A DNA stretch of 32,210 bases from Bacteroidaceae bacterium. Lineage in GTDB: Bacteria; Bacteroidota; Bacteroidia; Bacteroidales; Bacteroidaceae. The notes under the pieces are model-generated. The model had not been told where the DNA came from and made no database searches. It saw only the letters and a program-made list of their open reading frames with translations. Below, one piece after another: positions 1-7,746 of this stretch (within the stretch, counting starts at the first letter, position 1; every line of letters starts with the position of its first letter). Where the stretch lies: the NCBI GenBank assembly GCA_017542145.1, contig JAFXXQ010000009.1:1-32210 (forward strand). Reading direction: 5' to 3'. The position numbers and the translations under genes are program-made.

Positions 1-228
1 TCCTTACGAGTTTGAATATAATGAATAATTTGATTACCTTTGTACTCAGTTTTGGTACATTCTTGGTGACGGACACCAAATGCATGATACAGATAGCTGG
101 GATTCATATAACTATACTTTAGTTAGGGGTAACCAAAGGTCGTGATAAAATCTTAGCTATCTCTCTCTTCGTTCATTTTTATTACTAGCCAACTACGCAT
201 TTGTCGGATGAACCAACGTTATGAGCGT

Positions 229-262
229 AGTCCAAAGGGCTGTGCACACAGCCCTTTGGACT
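229..262. repeat. Perfect 34-bp palindrome
   Basis: Two 16-base arms, AGTCCAAAGGGCTGTG at 229-244 and its exact reverse complement at 247-262, are separated by CA. The structure could form a long hairpin. It abuts the start (261) of the 40-bp repeat shared with 4071-4110. No U-tract follows either side, so a simple intrinsic terminator is unlikely. It may be a mobile-element end or recombination scar; that is inference. Confidence 0.8.
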
Positions 263-300
263 GAGCGCACAACGCACTACGTGGGCAACACGACGTTTGA
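261..300 (+). repeat. 40-bp direct repeat, copy 1
   Basis: This stretch matches 4071-4110 with two mismatches. It is followed in both places by heptamer units (two here at 307-320, five at 4110-4144) and then by a copy of the cobalamin-operon promoter and cbiG start. It therefore belongs to a larger duplicated block. Confidence 0.8.
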
Positions 301-306
301 CGTTTG

Positions 307-320
307 GTAATGGAGAATTG
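307..320 (+). repeat. Heptamer array, 2 units
   Basis: Units GTAATGG and AGAATTG. The corresponding position in the other copy of the duplicated block (4110-4144) carries five related units, so unit number differs between two copies of the same ancestral sequence. Confidence 0.6.
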
Positions 321-385
321 TTGGCTGCGTTTAATCCCCCTGCGGGGCTTTTAGATAGGGTTCACCTCGAAAAAGTCAAATATAA

Positions 386-418
386 TTTGCTTTTTCGCTC
401 GGTTCACCCTATCTTTGC
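386..418 (+). promoter_or_regulatory. Duplicated cobalamin-operon promoter
   Basis: TTTG at 386-389, a 20-bp spacer, then TATCTTTGC at 410-418, a full match to the Bacteroidetes -33/-7 consensus. The sequence is nearly identical to the promoter at 4175-4207. Here it precedes only a truncated cbiG start, so if active its transcript would run toward the regulator gene at 648. Confidence 0.75.
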
Positions 419-446
419 ACGTTATTGTGGATTTAAGGATTGAAGT

Positions 447-554
447 ATGATACGATTCGAAACTATCAACGAGGCAGGGGGGACAGCTCGCCGAGATGCT
501 CGGGCGTGAGAATATTCCTTTTGAGGACGAGGCCATCGTCTTCATTGGGGCGCT
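447..554 (+). pseudogene. Truncated, frameshifted copy of the cbiG 5' end
   Basis: The sequence from the ATG at 447 to about 554 closely matches the first ~107 bases of the cbiG-cbiF gene at 4236. One extra base in a G-run near codon 11 shifts the frame, giving a stop at 507-509 after 20 codons. Homology ends abruptly after about 36 codons. The nearby promoter and leader are also duplicated (379-446 versus 4168-4235). This is a 5' gene fragment and cannot encode an enzyme. Whether the copied 20-codon frame is translated is unknown. Confidence 0.8.
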
Positions 555-647
555 CGTCATCATGCAGGCCACTAGCCCCCGCGCCATAGCACTATCCAGG
601 CAAAGTACACCATAACACTAGCGCCCCCCCGCATAATACCAATAAAA

Positions 648-1670
648 ATGAAATGCCATATTACGACATTCTTCCTACTCGTAACGTTATTTATCCCCAG
701 CATGATAGGTTGGCAATCGTCATGCCATGACTTCGACATTACGGGGGCATGGATGCTAATCAGTTTGACTGATCAGGACGGCAATGTGGAAGAAATGAAT
801 TTTGGCTACTACACCCGCTGCAAAATCTACGACTCCGATAGTATCTACTATAGCATAGAGCTCAAGGCGTCGGGCGACGAGACGATAGTGATTCCTCACG
901 AACTCGCTCACTATACGTTATGCGTTACGCCGGATGACACACTCTATATCGAAAACGGTCGCGTGACGCAGTTCCAGATTATTGACGACTCGACCATGAC
1001 CACCGTCTGGGATGGATACATAGAGACGATGAGGCGTTCGAAAACCATTACGGAGAGCCGTAAGAAGGAGATACGCGACATTGTGAGTAACTATCAAAAT
1101 GAAAAAGGTGAAACCCTTCGCGCATTCATACTATCCACCAGCGAGCGGGAGCTGAAAAGCACCATCAAAACCTATCATTATTTCCTTATCATCCTCTTGC
1201 TCTTTGTACTGCTCATTGCCAGTTTCATGGCGGGCATCCTACGGCGCAAGCGCGAAGCCGAACGCAATCTACAGGCTATTAAGGAAGAGATGAACAATCG
1301 TCCGACCCTTGTGACAAATGCTATTCAACAGGTGGAGCACGACTTTTTCCACTCCGACTATTACCTTGCTTTGCAGTCCCGTATAGCTGCAGGTGAAAAC
1401 ATGAGCAATGAAGACTGGCACGAAATGGAACGACAACTGGGTGGCGTTTATTCTGGATTCAGTCGCAAGCTCCGCTCTCTTTATGATTTCTCTGACACCG
1501 AGTTCCATGTCTGCTTGCTCTTGAAACTCCGCGCAACGAATAAAGACATTGCCGCCGTCATCAAACGTGCCCCCGACAGCGTTTCCAGCATCCGCAATCG
1601 CCTCCACAAAAAGGTGCTCGGCCCTGACGGAGGAGCGAGGGAATGGGATGAATTTATCCTTTCGTTGTAG
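648..1670 (+). CDS. Membrane-anchored HTH transcriptional regulator
   Basis: 340 residues. A hydrophobic N-terminus (about 5-20) looks like a signal peptide, followed by an extracytoplasmic region of about 155 residues of unknown fold. A transmembrane helix lies at about 178-198, then a basic, charged, probably coiled segment (198-230) and a C-terminal LuxR-like helix-turn-helix (about 283-322, around SDTEF...KDIA...SVSSIRNRLHKK). This sensor-TM-HTH layout is common in Bacteroidales one-component regulators. The signal and targets are unknown. It lies between the two copies of the cobalamin promoter and has no strong promoter immediately upstream, so it may be read from the duplicated promoter at 386-418. 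The start at 648 preserves the signal peptide. Confidence 0.75.
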   Translation: MKCHITTFFLLVTLFIPSMIGWQSSCHDFDITGAWMLISLTDQDGNVEEMNFGYYTRCKIYDSDSIYYSIELKASGDETIVIPHELAHYTLCVTPDDTLYIENGRVTQFQIIDDSTMTTVWDGYIETMRRSKTITESRKKEIRDIVSNYQNEKGETLRAFILSTSERELKSTIKTYHYFLIILLLFVLLIASFMAGILRRKREAERNLQAIKEEMNNRPTLVTNAIQQVEHDFFHSDYYLALQSRIAAGENMSNEDWHEMERQLGGVYSGFSRKLRSLYDFSDTEFHVCLLLKLRATNKDIAAVIKRAPDSVSSIRNRLHKKVLGPDGGAREWDEFILSL

Positions 1671-1750
1671 TTTTGTCAGTTGTTTGCATTTCGCGCAAGG
1701 TTGCTTGCAAATTCATAAATGCACTTGCAAGGTTTTTGCAAGGTTCATTT

Positions 1751-1783
1751 TATGGCTATTTAGGGGGATAGTCGTAACTTTGC
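1751..1783 (+). promoter_or_regulatory. Probable promoter of the thioredoxin-domain lipoprotein
   Basis: TAACTTTGC at 1775-1783 matches the Bacteroidetes -7 element; a weak -33 candidate (TATG, 1751-1754) lies 20 bp upstream. The coding start at 1815 is 32 bp downstream, so this gene probably has its own promoter. Confidence 0.55.
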
Positions 1784-1814
1784 ACTACCAAAACGATGGA
1801 ATTGTAAACCTCAA

Positions 1815-3731
1815 ATGCGAAAAAGTATGTGCAGAAAAACAAAACTTATCCTTTTCACGGCTTTCCTTATGCTGCTCGGCAGCTGTCAGCCAAAAGACGA
1901 GAAAACAATCAAAGTGTTCGACCGGCCCGCATTCCGCTCATCAAATAGCAATAGTCTATGCCCGGTAAAAGTGGAGTTGTCAAAGAAATCAACCATTGTA
2001 CACTTCCACATCGCCTGTGCCCACCAGCGCGATTGGAGCATGGAAGGTGCGCTACTTGAATGTGACGGGCAGCAAATAGCCTTCAAGACGGGACGCATCA
2101 TCACGCATAAAGATGGGAAAATAATGGCTGATGATGTGTTTGAAATAGGCAAAAAGTATGAGCAGAACGAGCAGCAGGACTCTGTCATCCTCATCTTTGA
2201 CCCTTTGCCCAAAGGAGCAAAGACCTTTGACTATATCGAAAGCGGACTTGAAGGAGGTTGGCAGATTCGGGGCATACGAATGGACGGACAGTTGTACCCC
2301 TTCATCTTCAATGCCTATCAACCTCCGACGGATGACGGGCAGCCGCTGAAGCCTCTTACGCCGACCTACGGCAAGGCCACAGCTGTTGTGACCGTACATG
2401 GTGGAGAGGCTTTAACATATTTTGGGCCACCTGCCCAAGACCCCATCACGGGCGAATTTGAGGCCGAGACGCAAAGGGGAGATTCCGTCACCGCCTTCTG
2501 CCATCCTGCTTACCTGCCTATGCGAGTTACATGGATTGGACCTGATATCGATCCGAGTGGAGGTTACGGACAATTCCCCTTGCTGCACATCCCCGGCGAG
2601 ACGCTGACCCTGAATGTGGATGCCGCAGCGTGCACAGAACGCAGCTTCGGTTGCAAGGGCGTGGTGGGTCGCCACGACTGCTATCGGTTAGGTGGCTCAC
2701 TTGCAGACTTGAATCAAGTGATATTGGAAAACCAAGCATTGGCGGGCGTACAAACAAAAGAGGTGCCCGAATACCAGGGCGGCGAGAATTTTACGGAGTG
2801 GAGCGAACGACTATGGCAGAGTATTGACACGCTAAGGCAGAGCATGTGCGGGCGCACCGACTATACCCGTCGGCAACGAGATTTCGCAAACCTGTTGGCC
2901 GACCGTGCCTATCTTAATATCCGCCATAGCTATGAACTGGCTGTGGGCTACAAAATGCGGACGTTGGGACTGGATGCCGACAGCGCGATTGCCCATTTGA
3001 AAGCCACCTATACCTTAAAGGATCCACACGCCTGCGATCTGCATCTTTTCCGTGATGGAACAACCTACTACGCTACCACCAGCACAGACTTTCTCCCCTA
3101 TCTCCGCGCCAATGGCCTCAATCACGGTGAGGTGTATGATTTCTTGTCCGCCTTTGACGAAGCAATCGCCCTTGGGAAGAAAATGAGAAACGCCGAGGTA
3201 CAGAGCGAAAACGCCATTGCCCGCATACATCCCTACTTCCAGCCTGTGCTGCGAGCCTTCAACGACAGCACCCGCATGTTGTTGGAACGCTTGCAGATGG
3301 AGGCAAAAAATCGTGAGATGCCTACGCCCAACGTACCTGCCGAACAGTTCCTTCAGACCATTGTCGGCCAGCATTCTGGAAAGGCTGTCTTTTTCGACCT
3401 TTGGGCCACGTGGTGCGGCCCTTGTATGAGGGGTATTCAGGCAATGGAGCCGCTGAAGGAGGAATTGAAGGAAAAGGATGTCGTGTTTATCTATCTTACC
3501 AACGAGAGCAGTCCTTTGAACGAATGGAGCGAACAGGTTCTCCGCGTGCCCGGTTTGCATTACCGTATCCCCAGCTCCCTATGGAACCAGATTCCAAACT
3601 TGGATGGCATTCCACAATACTACCTCTACGACCGTCAGGGCAACCGTGTCTGGGAACAGACAGGTTTTAGCGATAAGATTCTGAAGACCATCAGGCAGGA
3701 AATCCAAATGGTTTTTAAAAATAGAGTTTGA
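1815..3731 (+). CDS. TlpA/ResA-like thioredoxin-domain lipoprotein
   Basis: 638 residues. The N-terminus has a basic region, a hydrophobic core and a lipobox (LLGSC, Cys24), so the mature protein is probably lipid-anchored outside the inner membrane. About 480 residues of unassigned sequence precede a C-terminal thioredoxin-fold domain (about 500-635) with the active site WCGPC at 533-537 (cysteines 534 and 537), a family typical of thiol-disulfide exchange in the envelope. The large N-terminal part lacks a motif I can name and may be a substrate or sugar-binding module. The next in-frame ATG (1827) would also keep the lipobox. The gene is 144 bp downstream of the regulator and has its own likely promoter. 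Substrate unknown. Confidence 0.8.
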   Translation: MRKSMCRKTKLILFTAFLMLLGSCQPKDEKTIKVFDRPAFRSSNSNSLCPVKVELSKKSTIVHFHIACAHQRDWSMEGALLECDGQQIAFKTGRIITHKDGKIMADDVFEIGKKYEQNEQQDSVILIFDPLPKGAKTFDYIESGLEGGWQIRGIRMDGQLYPFIFNAYQPPTDDGQPLKPLTPTYGKATAVVTVHGGEALTYFGPPAQDPITGEFEAETQRGDSVTAFCHPAYLPMRVTWIGPDIDPSGGYGQFPLLHIPGETLTLNVDAAACTERSFGCKGVVGRHDCYRLGGSLADLNQVILENQALAGVQTKEVPEYQGGENFTEWSERLWQSIDTLRQSMCGRTDYTRRQRDFANLLADRAYLNIRHSYELAVGYKMRTLGLDADSAIAHLKATYTLKDPHACDLHLFRDGTTYYATTSTDFLPYLRANGLNHGEVYDFLSAFDEAIALGKKMRNAEVQSENAIARIHPYFQPVLRAFNDSTRMLLERLQMEAKNREMPTPNVPAEQFLQTIVGQHSGKAVFFDLWATWCGPCMRGIQAMEPLKEELKEKDVVFIYLTNESSPLNEWSEQVLRVPGLHYRIPSSLWNQIPNLDGIPQYYLYDRQGNRVWEQTGFSDKILKTIRQEIQMVFKNRV

Positions 3732-3941
3732 TTATACGATATATATCAGCTGTATATCAGGGACAGGCTCTTTGATTTATCGTATCATTTGCCTTTTTCC
3801 TGCGATTCTACGGTATAAAATGTAGTTTTTCAAAGGGGTATCTGTGGCAAACGGTCTGAATGATAAAGCGTTGTTCCGCATTACCGACACCCCCGATACC
3901 TGTTTGAATAAACTTCCTTTTTCCCCTTTCTTTCCGAACAA

Positions 3942-3993
3942 AAAGGCCTTCTTACATTCCAGAAAGGCCTTCCTGCACATTAGAAAGGCCTTC
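3942..3993 (+). repeat. 21-bp-period repeat, 3 units
   Basis: AAAGGCCTTC occurs at 3942, 3963 and 3984, exactly 21 bp apart, with variable 11-bp spacers. The core is almost palindromic. A related array with the same period is at 21944-21994. It resembles a CRISPR only superficially: the conserved part is too short. Confidence 0.75.
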
Positions 3994-4070
3994 TGCGGGG
4001 TTAATTGCTCCTTTGTACGGGTCGGCTTCTGTTCCCACAGAATAAGCTTCTGTTTTGTCAGATGCTTGGG

Positions 4071-4110
4071 CTGAGCGCTCAACGCACTACGTTGGCAACA
4101 CGACGTTTGA
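4071..4110 (+). repeat. 40-bp direct repeat, copy 2
   Basis: Matches 261-300 with two mismatches. Together with the promoter and cbiG-start duplication (379-554 and 4168-4342), the copies bracket about 3.5 kb carrying the regulator and the thioredoxin lipoprotein. Confidence 0.8.
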
Positions 4111-4144
4111 TAATGGGGAATTGATAATGGAGAATGGGTAATTG
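4110..4144 (-). repeat. Heptamer array, 5 units
   Basis: Read on the plus strand the units are ATAATGG, GGAATTG, ATAATGG, AGAATGG, GTAATTG. On the minus strand they read CCATTAT/CAATTAC, the same family found inside cobT and cbiB. Confidence 0.75.
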
Positions 4145-4174
4145 AGGGCTGCGGCTCGGATAATTGCAAATAAA

Positions 4175-4207
4175 TTTGCTTTTTCGCTCGGTTCACCCTA
4201 TCTTTGC
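4175..4207 (+). promoter_or_regulatory. Promoter of the cobalamin operon
   Basis: TTTG at 4175-4178, a 20-bp spacer, then TATCTTTGC at 4199-4207: a full match to the Bacteroidetes housekeeping consensus. The start codon of cbiG-cbiF is 28 bp beyond the -7 element, so the leader would be only about 20-25 nt, too short for a B12 riboswitch. Confidence 0.8.
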
Positions 4208-4235
4208 ACGTTATTGTGGATTTAAGGATTGAAGT

Positions 4236-5975
4236 ATGATACGATTCGAAACCATCAACGAGACAGGGGAGCAGCTCGCCGAAATGCTCGGGCGTGAGAA
4301 TATTCCTTTTGAGGGAGAGGCCATCGTCTTTATTGGGGCGCTGGGCATCTGCGTCAGGCGCATACAGTCGCTCATCCACGACAAGGCTACCGACCCTGCC
4401 GTGGTGTGTGTGGATACGACGGGGCGCTACGTCATCCCTGTGCTGAGCGGACATATTGGGGGCGCCAACGAGCTGGCGCGACAGATAGCACGGGTGACGG
4501 GCGGCGAGGCTGTCATCACCACGCAGAGTGACCTGAAGGGCCTCTGGGCACTTGACACGCTGGGGCGCGACTTCGGCTGGGGCGTCATGAAGCTCTCGCG
4601 TACGGAGATGAATCACGCCATTGCCACGTTTGTCGATGAGCAACGGGCGGCATTGGTCGTTGAATGGGACGACCGGGGCACGCGTCATCTTGCCGAAACC
4701 TGTCCCCCGCATGTACGTCTGTTCACAAGCTATGCCGACTATCAGGCTGCTGTGGCAGCAGGTGAATCGTTTGCTCTGCTGCTGCTGGTTTCGCCCCATT
4801 ATTACGATACCCGGACGGAACAAAAAGTTATTCAATACTATCCCCGTGTGCTTCGGTTGGGCGTGGGGTGCCAGCGCGGCACGTCGGCTGAAGCGGCAGA
4901 GAAGCTGTTGGACAAGGTTCGCCGTCTTGGCTATGCGCCGGAAGCTATCGGGGTGATAGCTACGATAGTGCTGAAGAAGGACGAACCGCTTGTCCGTGAG
5001 CTTTGCCAAAAACTGCCTTGGGCTTCAGCAGCCATTTATACATCGGAAGAGTTGGCTCGCGTAGCCGTTCCTAATCCCAGCGAGCGAGTGCTGGCCGAGG
5101 TGGGATGCGCCAGCGTGGCTGAGGCTGCGGCAGCGGTACAGGGGACGTTGGTTGTAGAGAAACAGAAGGGCAGTCTCGACGGATGCCACTATACGTTTGC
5201 TGTGGCGACCAAAACCAAAGGTCATATAGAGATTGTCGGCGCAGGGCCCGGCGACCCCGAACTGGTGAGCGTACGCGGACGGAGGTTTCTGGAACAGGCC
5301 GACCTTATCCTCTATGCCGGCAGCCTGGTGCCCCGTGCCCTTACGGCATGTGCCAAACAAGGCGCCACAGTCAGGAGCAGCGCAGGCATGACCCTCGACG
5401 AGCAGTTCAGCCTCATGAAAGCCCATTACGACCAAGGTCACCTGGTCGTTCGCCTCCACACGGGCGACCCCTGCATCTACGGAGCTATTGACGAGCAGAT
5501 GGCCCTCTTCGACCGTCATGACATGGACTATCACATCACCCCCGGCATCAGCAGCTTCCTCGCTGCTGCCGCCGAGCTACGCAGCCAGCTGACTTTGCCA
5601 GGACGCACGCAGACCATCATCCTTACCCGAGGTGAGGGACGCACACCTGTGCCCGAACGCGAACGCCTCAGCGAGCTGGCCCGTCATGGTGCTACGCTCT
5701 GCATCTTCCTCTCCGCAGGACTGGCTCAGCAAGTACAGGACGAACTGCTTGCTGGAGGCTATCCCGATGATACGCCCGTGGCAGCCTGCTACCGCCTGAC
5801 GTGGCCCGACCAGCGCATCTATCGCGGAGAACTGAAAGACCTGGCACGCATCGTCAGCGATAACAACCTGACGCTGACCACCATGATTGTCGTAGGCGAA
5901 GCCATCGGCAACCGCGAAGGGCACAGCCTGCTGTATGACCCCCAGTTCTCACATCTATACCGGCTAAAGAATTAA
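4236..5975 (+). CDS. cbiGF: CbiG-CbiF fusion: cobalt-precorrin-5A hydrolase / cobalt-precorrin-4 C11-methyltransferase
   Basis: 579 residues joining two cytoplasmic enzymes of the anaerobic cobalamin route. Residues 1 to about 325 are CbiG: the N-terminal part has the SGHIGGANELA motif and the C-terminal part begins near LRLGVGCQRGT (about 206). Residues 329-579 are a tetrapyrrole methylase of the CbiF/CobM type, with the SAM-binding GAGPGDPELV near its start, then RLHTGDPCIYG, ITPGISSFLAAAA and LTLPGRTQTIILTRGEGRTP. CbiF methylates C11 and CbiG then opens the ring lactone and releases the two-carbon fragment, so the fusion joins consecutive steps. First gene of the operon; the stop is one base before the next start. 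The start at 4236 is fixed by the promoter and by the duplicated copy at 447. Confidence 0.93.
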   Translation: MIRFETINETGEQLAEMLGRENIPFEGEAIVFIGALGICVRRIQSLIHDKATDPAVVCVDTTGRYVIPVLSGHIGGANELARQIARVTGGEAVITTQSDLKGLWALDTLGRDFGWGVMKLSRTEMNHAIATFVDEQRAALVVEWDDRGTRHLAETCPPHVRLFTSYADYQAAVAAGESFALLLLVSPHYYDTRTEQKVIQYYPRVLRLGVGCQRGTSAEAAEKLLDKVRRLGYAPEAIGVIATIVLKKDEPLVRELCQKLPWASAAIYTSEELARVAVPNPSERVLAEVGCASVAEAAAAVQGTLVVEKQKGSLDGCHYTFAVATKTKGHIEIVGAGPGDPELVSVRGRRFLEQADLILYAGSLVPRALTACAKQGATVRSSAGMTLDEQFSLMKAHYDQGHLVVRLHTGDPCIYGAIDEQMALFDRHDMDYHITPGISSFLAAAAELRSQLTLPGRTQTIILTRGEGRTPVPERERLSELARHGATLCIFLSAGLAQQVQDELLAGGYPDDTPVAACYRLTWPDQRIYRGELKDLARIVSDNNLTLTTMIVVGEAIGNREGHSLLYDPQFSHLYRLKN

Positions 5976-5976
5976 A

Positions 5977-7746
5977 ATGTTGCTGATATTCGGTGGAACA
6001 ACGGAGGGCCGTATGGCTGTGGACGTCTGCGAACAGGGGGCGGCAACCTTCTATTACTCCACGAAAGGCGACAGTCAGCAGGTGACGTTGCATCATGGCG
6101 TAAGAATTACCGGAGCCATGACAACGGACGATATAAGGCGATTTTGCCACGAGCACGACATCCGTTTGATTGTCGATGCAGCCCACCCGTTTGCCGAAGG
6201 CCTCCACCGGGCTGTGGCTGACGCGGGCCTGCCCGTTGTCCGATTAGAAACAAGGGTTAGAGGTGAAAAAAACGCCCCTGACCTTACACTTTGTAGCGAT
6301 TTTGACGATGCTGTCCGCCGACTGTGCCACGACCGTCCGAAGCGTCTGCTTGCCTTAACAGGGGTGAACAGCCTGTCGCGTCTGGCCGGGTATTGGCGTG
6401 GAGGTGGTGACATGGTGGCGCGAATCCTTCGTCGGCAGGAGAGCCTGCAGAAGGCCTTGGCCGAAGGGTTTCCCGAGGAGAAACTGGTTTATTATGAGCC
6501 GGAGCACACCTTGCCCACGGTCGAAGAAGAACGTGCGCTGATGGAACGGGTGGAATGCGATGCCATCATCACCAAACAGAGTGGCGAGGAAGGGGGTTTT
6601 CCGGCCAAGGTGGAGGCAGCACAGGCATTAGGGCTGAAAATATATGTTGTAAAACCGCCCTCACTCCCCGCAGAGTGGACATATGTGACGGGGCGTCATA
6701 CCCTCCGCCGGGCGATAGAGCGGCTTGTACCTGGTTTCTTCCTTCTTGCCACAGGACTAACCACAGGAACGTGTGCAACAGCAGCCGTGAAGGCAGCCCT
6801 GTTTTCGTTGTCGGCTGCTACCGATATCACAGCGGTTTCTGTTGAGTTGCCTGACGGAGAGGAGGTGGAGGTTCCTGTAAGCATCCGCACCCGTGGTGTG
6901 GCAGCGGTAGTAAAGGACGAGAGCGATGACCCCGATGTCACCCGTGGATGCACCATAGTGGCACAAGTGGCGACACGGAGAACGACGGGAGGAGAGCGGG
7001 GCGTCGTCCGTTTCCTACAGGGAACAGGTGTAGGCCGCGTGACATTGCCCGGATTGGGCATTCCCGTTGGTGAGCCTGCCATTAACGCTACGCCACGCCG
7101 AATGATAGAGTATGAGGTGAGGGCCATCACGCACGACGATGTCGACATCACCCTTAGTGTGGAAGGAGGCGAGGAATTAGCCCGCCGTACCTTCAATTCC
7201 CGTGTGGGAGTGGTGGACGGCATCAGCATCATCGGCACGTCGGGCATAGTCCATCCGCTCAGCCACGAGGCCTTTGTGGAGAGCATCGGACGTGAGTTAG
7301 AGGTGGCTGTGGCTATGGGGCAGACGGCAATCGGGCTGGCGACGGGCAAAGCTGGCGAAGATACGCTCTACCGTTACGAGGAAGGGCTGAGGGTGGTGCT
7401 CTGCGGAAATCTTATTGGCGAAGCCTTGGCACGTGCCCACGCGCTGGGCTTTGGGCGGGTGGTGCTCGCTATTGGTATCGGTAAGGCTGTGAAACTCGCG
7501 GAAGGGCATCTTGACACTCATTCGCATAAGGTCGTCATGAATAAGGAATTCATCAGTCAGGTTGCTCGTGAGACAGCAGGCGATGAGGCTGCCGAGGCTG
7601 TGGCACACATCACATTGGCACGCGAGCTATGGGACGTGATGCCCGAGTCGTTCTTTGCGCGGATTCAGATGTTATGCCTTGCTCATTGCCGTACCGTATT
7701 CCCTACAGGAAAGTTAGAGATAGTATGGGTGAAAAAAGAAAAATGA
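5977..7746 (+). CDS. cbiJD: CbiJ-CbiD fusion: precorrin-6A reductase / cobalt-precorrin-5B C1-methyltransferase
   Basis: 589 residues. The N-terminal ~250 residues are a CbiJ/CobK-type reductase (ILLIFGGTTEGR-like start MLLIFGGTTEGR, then VDAAHPFA near 68 and a TKQSGEEGGF segment near 200). Residues from about 257 are CbiD, beginning with the family signature TGLTTGTCATAA and followed by a VELPDGEEVEVPV segment. CbiD methylates C1 and CbiJ then reduces the ring, consecutive steps after the CbiG reaction, so the first two operon genes cover four linked steps. The downstream permease start overlaps this stop as ATGA (7743-7746). No truncation or missing domain is evident. Confidence 0.92.
   Translation: MLLIFGGTTEGRMAVDVCEQGAATFYYSTKGDSQQVTLHHGVRITGAMTTDDIRRFCHEHDIRLIVDAAHPFAEGLHRAVADAGLPVVRLETRVRGEKNAPDLTLCSDFDDAVRRLCHDRPKRLLALTGVNSLSRLAGYWRGGGDMVARILRRQESLQKALAEGFPEEKLVYYEPEHTLPTVEEERALMERVECDAIITKQSGEEGGFPAKVEAAQALGLKIYVVKPPSLPAEWTYVTGRHTLRRAIERLVPGFFLLATGLTTGTCATAAVKAALFSLSAATDITAVSVELPDGEEVEVPVSIRTRGVAAVVKDESDDPDVTRGCTIVAQVATRRTTGGERGVVRFLQGTGVGRVTLPGLGIPVGEPAINATPRRMIEYEVRAITHDDVDITLSVEGGEELARRTFNSRVGVVDGISIIGTSGIVHPLSHEAFVESIGRELEVAVAMGQTAIGLATGKAGEDTLYRYEEGLRVVLCGNLIGEALARAHALGFGRVVLAIGIGKAVKLAEGHLDTHSHKVVMNKEFISQVARETAGDEAAEAVAHITLARELWDVMPESFFARIQMLCLAHCRTVFPTGKLEIVWVKKEK

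Larger units (their letters stand above)
1..646. other. Gene-poor upstream region
   Basis: I see no credible intact gene here. Positions 1-228 are AT-rich and show nothing I can name. From 229 the region holds a perfect palindrome, a 40-bp repeat shared with 4071-4110, two heptamer units, a Bacteroidetes-type promoter, and a broken copy of the start of the cbiG-cbiF gene ending near 554. The remaining bases up to the regulator gene at 648 show no recognisable signal. A reverse-strand frame at 351-587 is an antisense shadow of the broken cbiG copy. Confidence 0.7.
3732..4174. other. Repeat-rich intergenic region before the cobalamin operon
   Basis: No gene is supported. The region contains three AAAGGCCTTC units at 21-bp spacing (3942-3993), the 40-bp direct repeat (4071-4110) and five heptamers (4110-4144). 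I looked by eye for a cobalamin riboswitch, including the conserved B12-box region, and found none. Reading frames across it on either strand translate the repeats and are not convincing genes. Confidence 0.7.

Noticed and set aside
3942..3993. Possible small CRISPR array
   Set aside because: Evenly spaced repeats, but the conserved core is only about 10 bp with 11-bp spacers and no cas genes are present.
3732..4235. Cobalamin riboswitch upstream of cbiG
   Set aside because: Searched by eye for the B12-box and flanking conserved bases without success; the leader from the promoter is too short. A covariance search could overturn this.
3777..5009. Long reverse-strand frame of 410 codons
   Set aside because: It runs antisense through the well-supported CbiG coding sequence and the repeat-rich intergenic region; no domain is visible and part of it is translated AAAGGCCTTC repeat.
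7629..7742. Upstream extension of the permease gene
   Set aside because: It lies entirely within the cbiD coding region, adds a hydrophilic segment before the first helix, and an ATGA overlap start is available at 7743.
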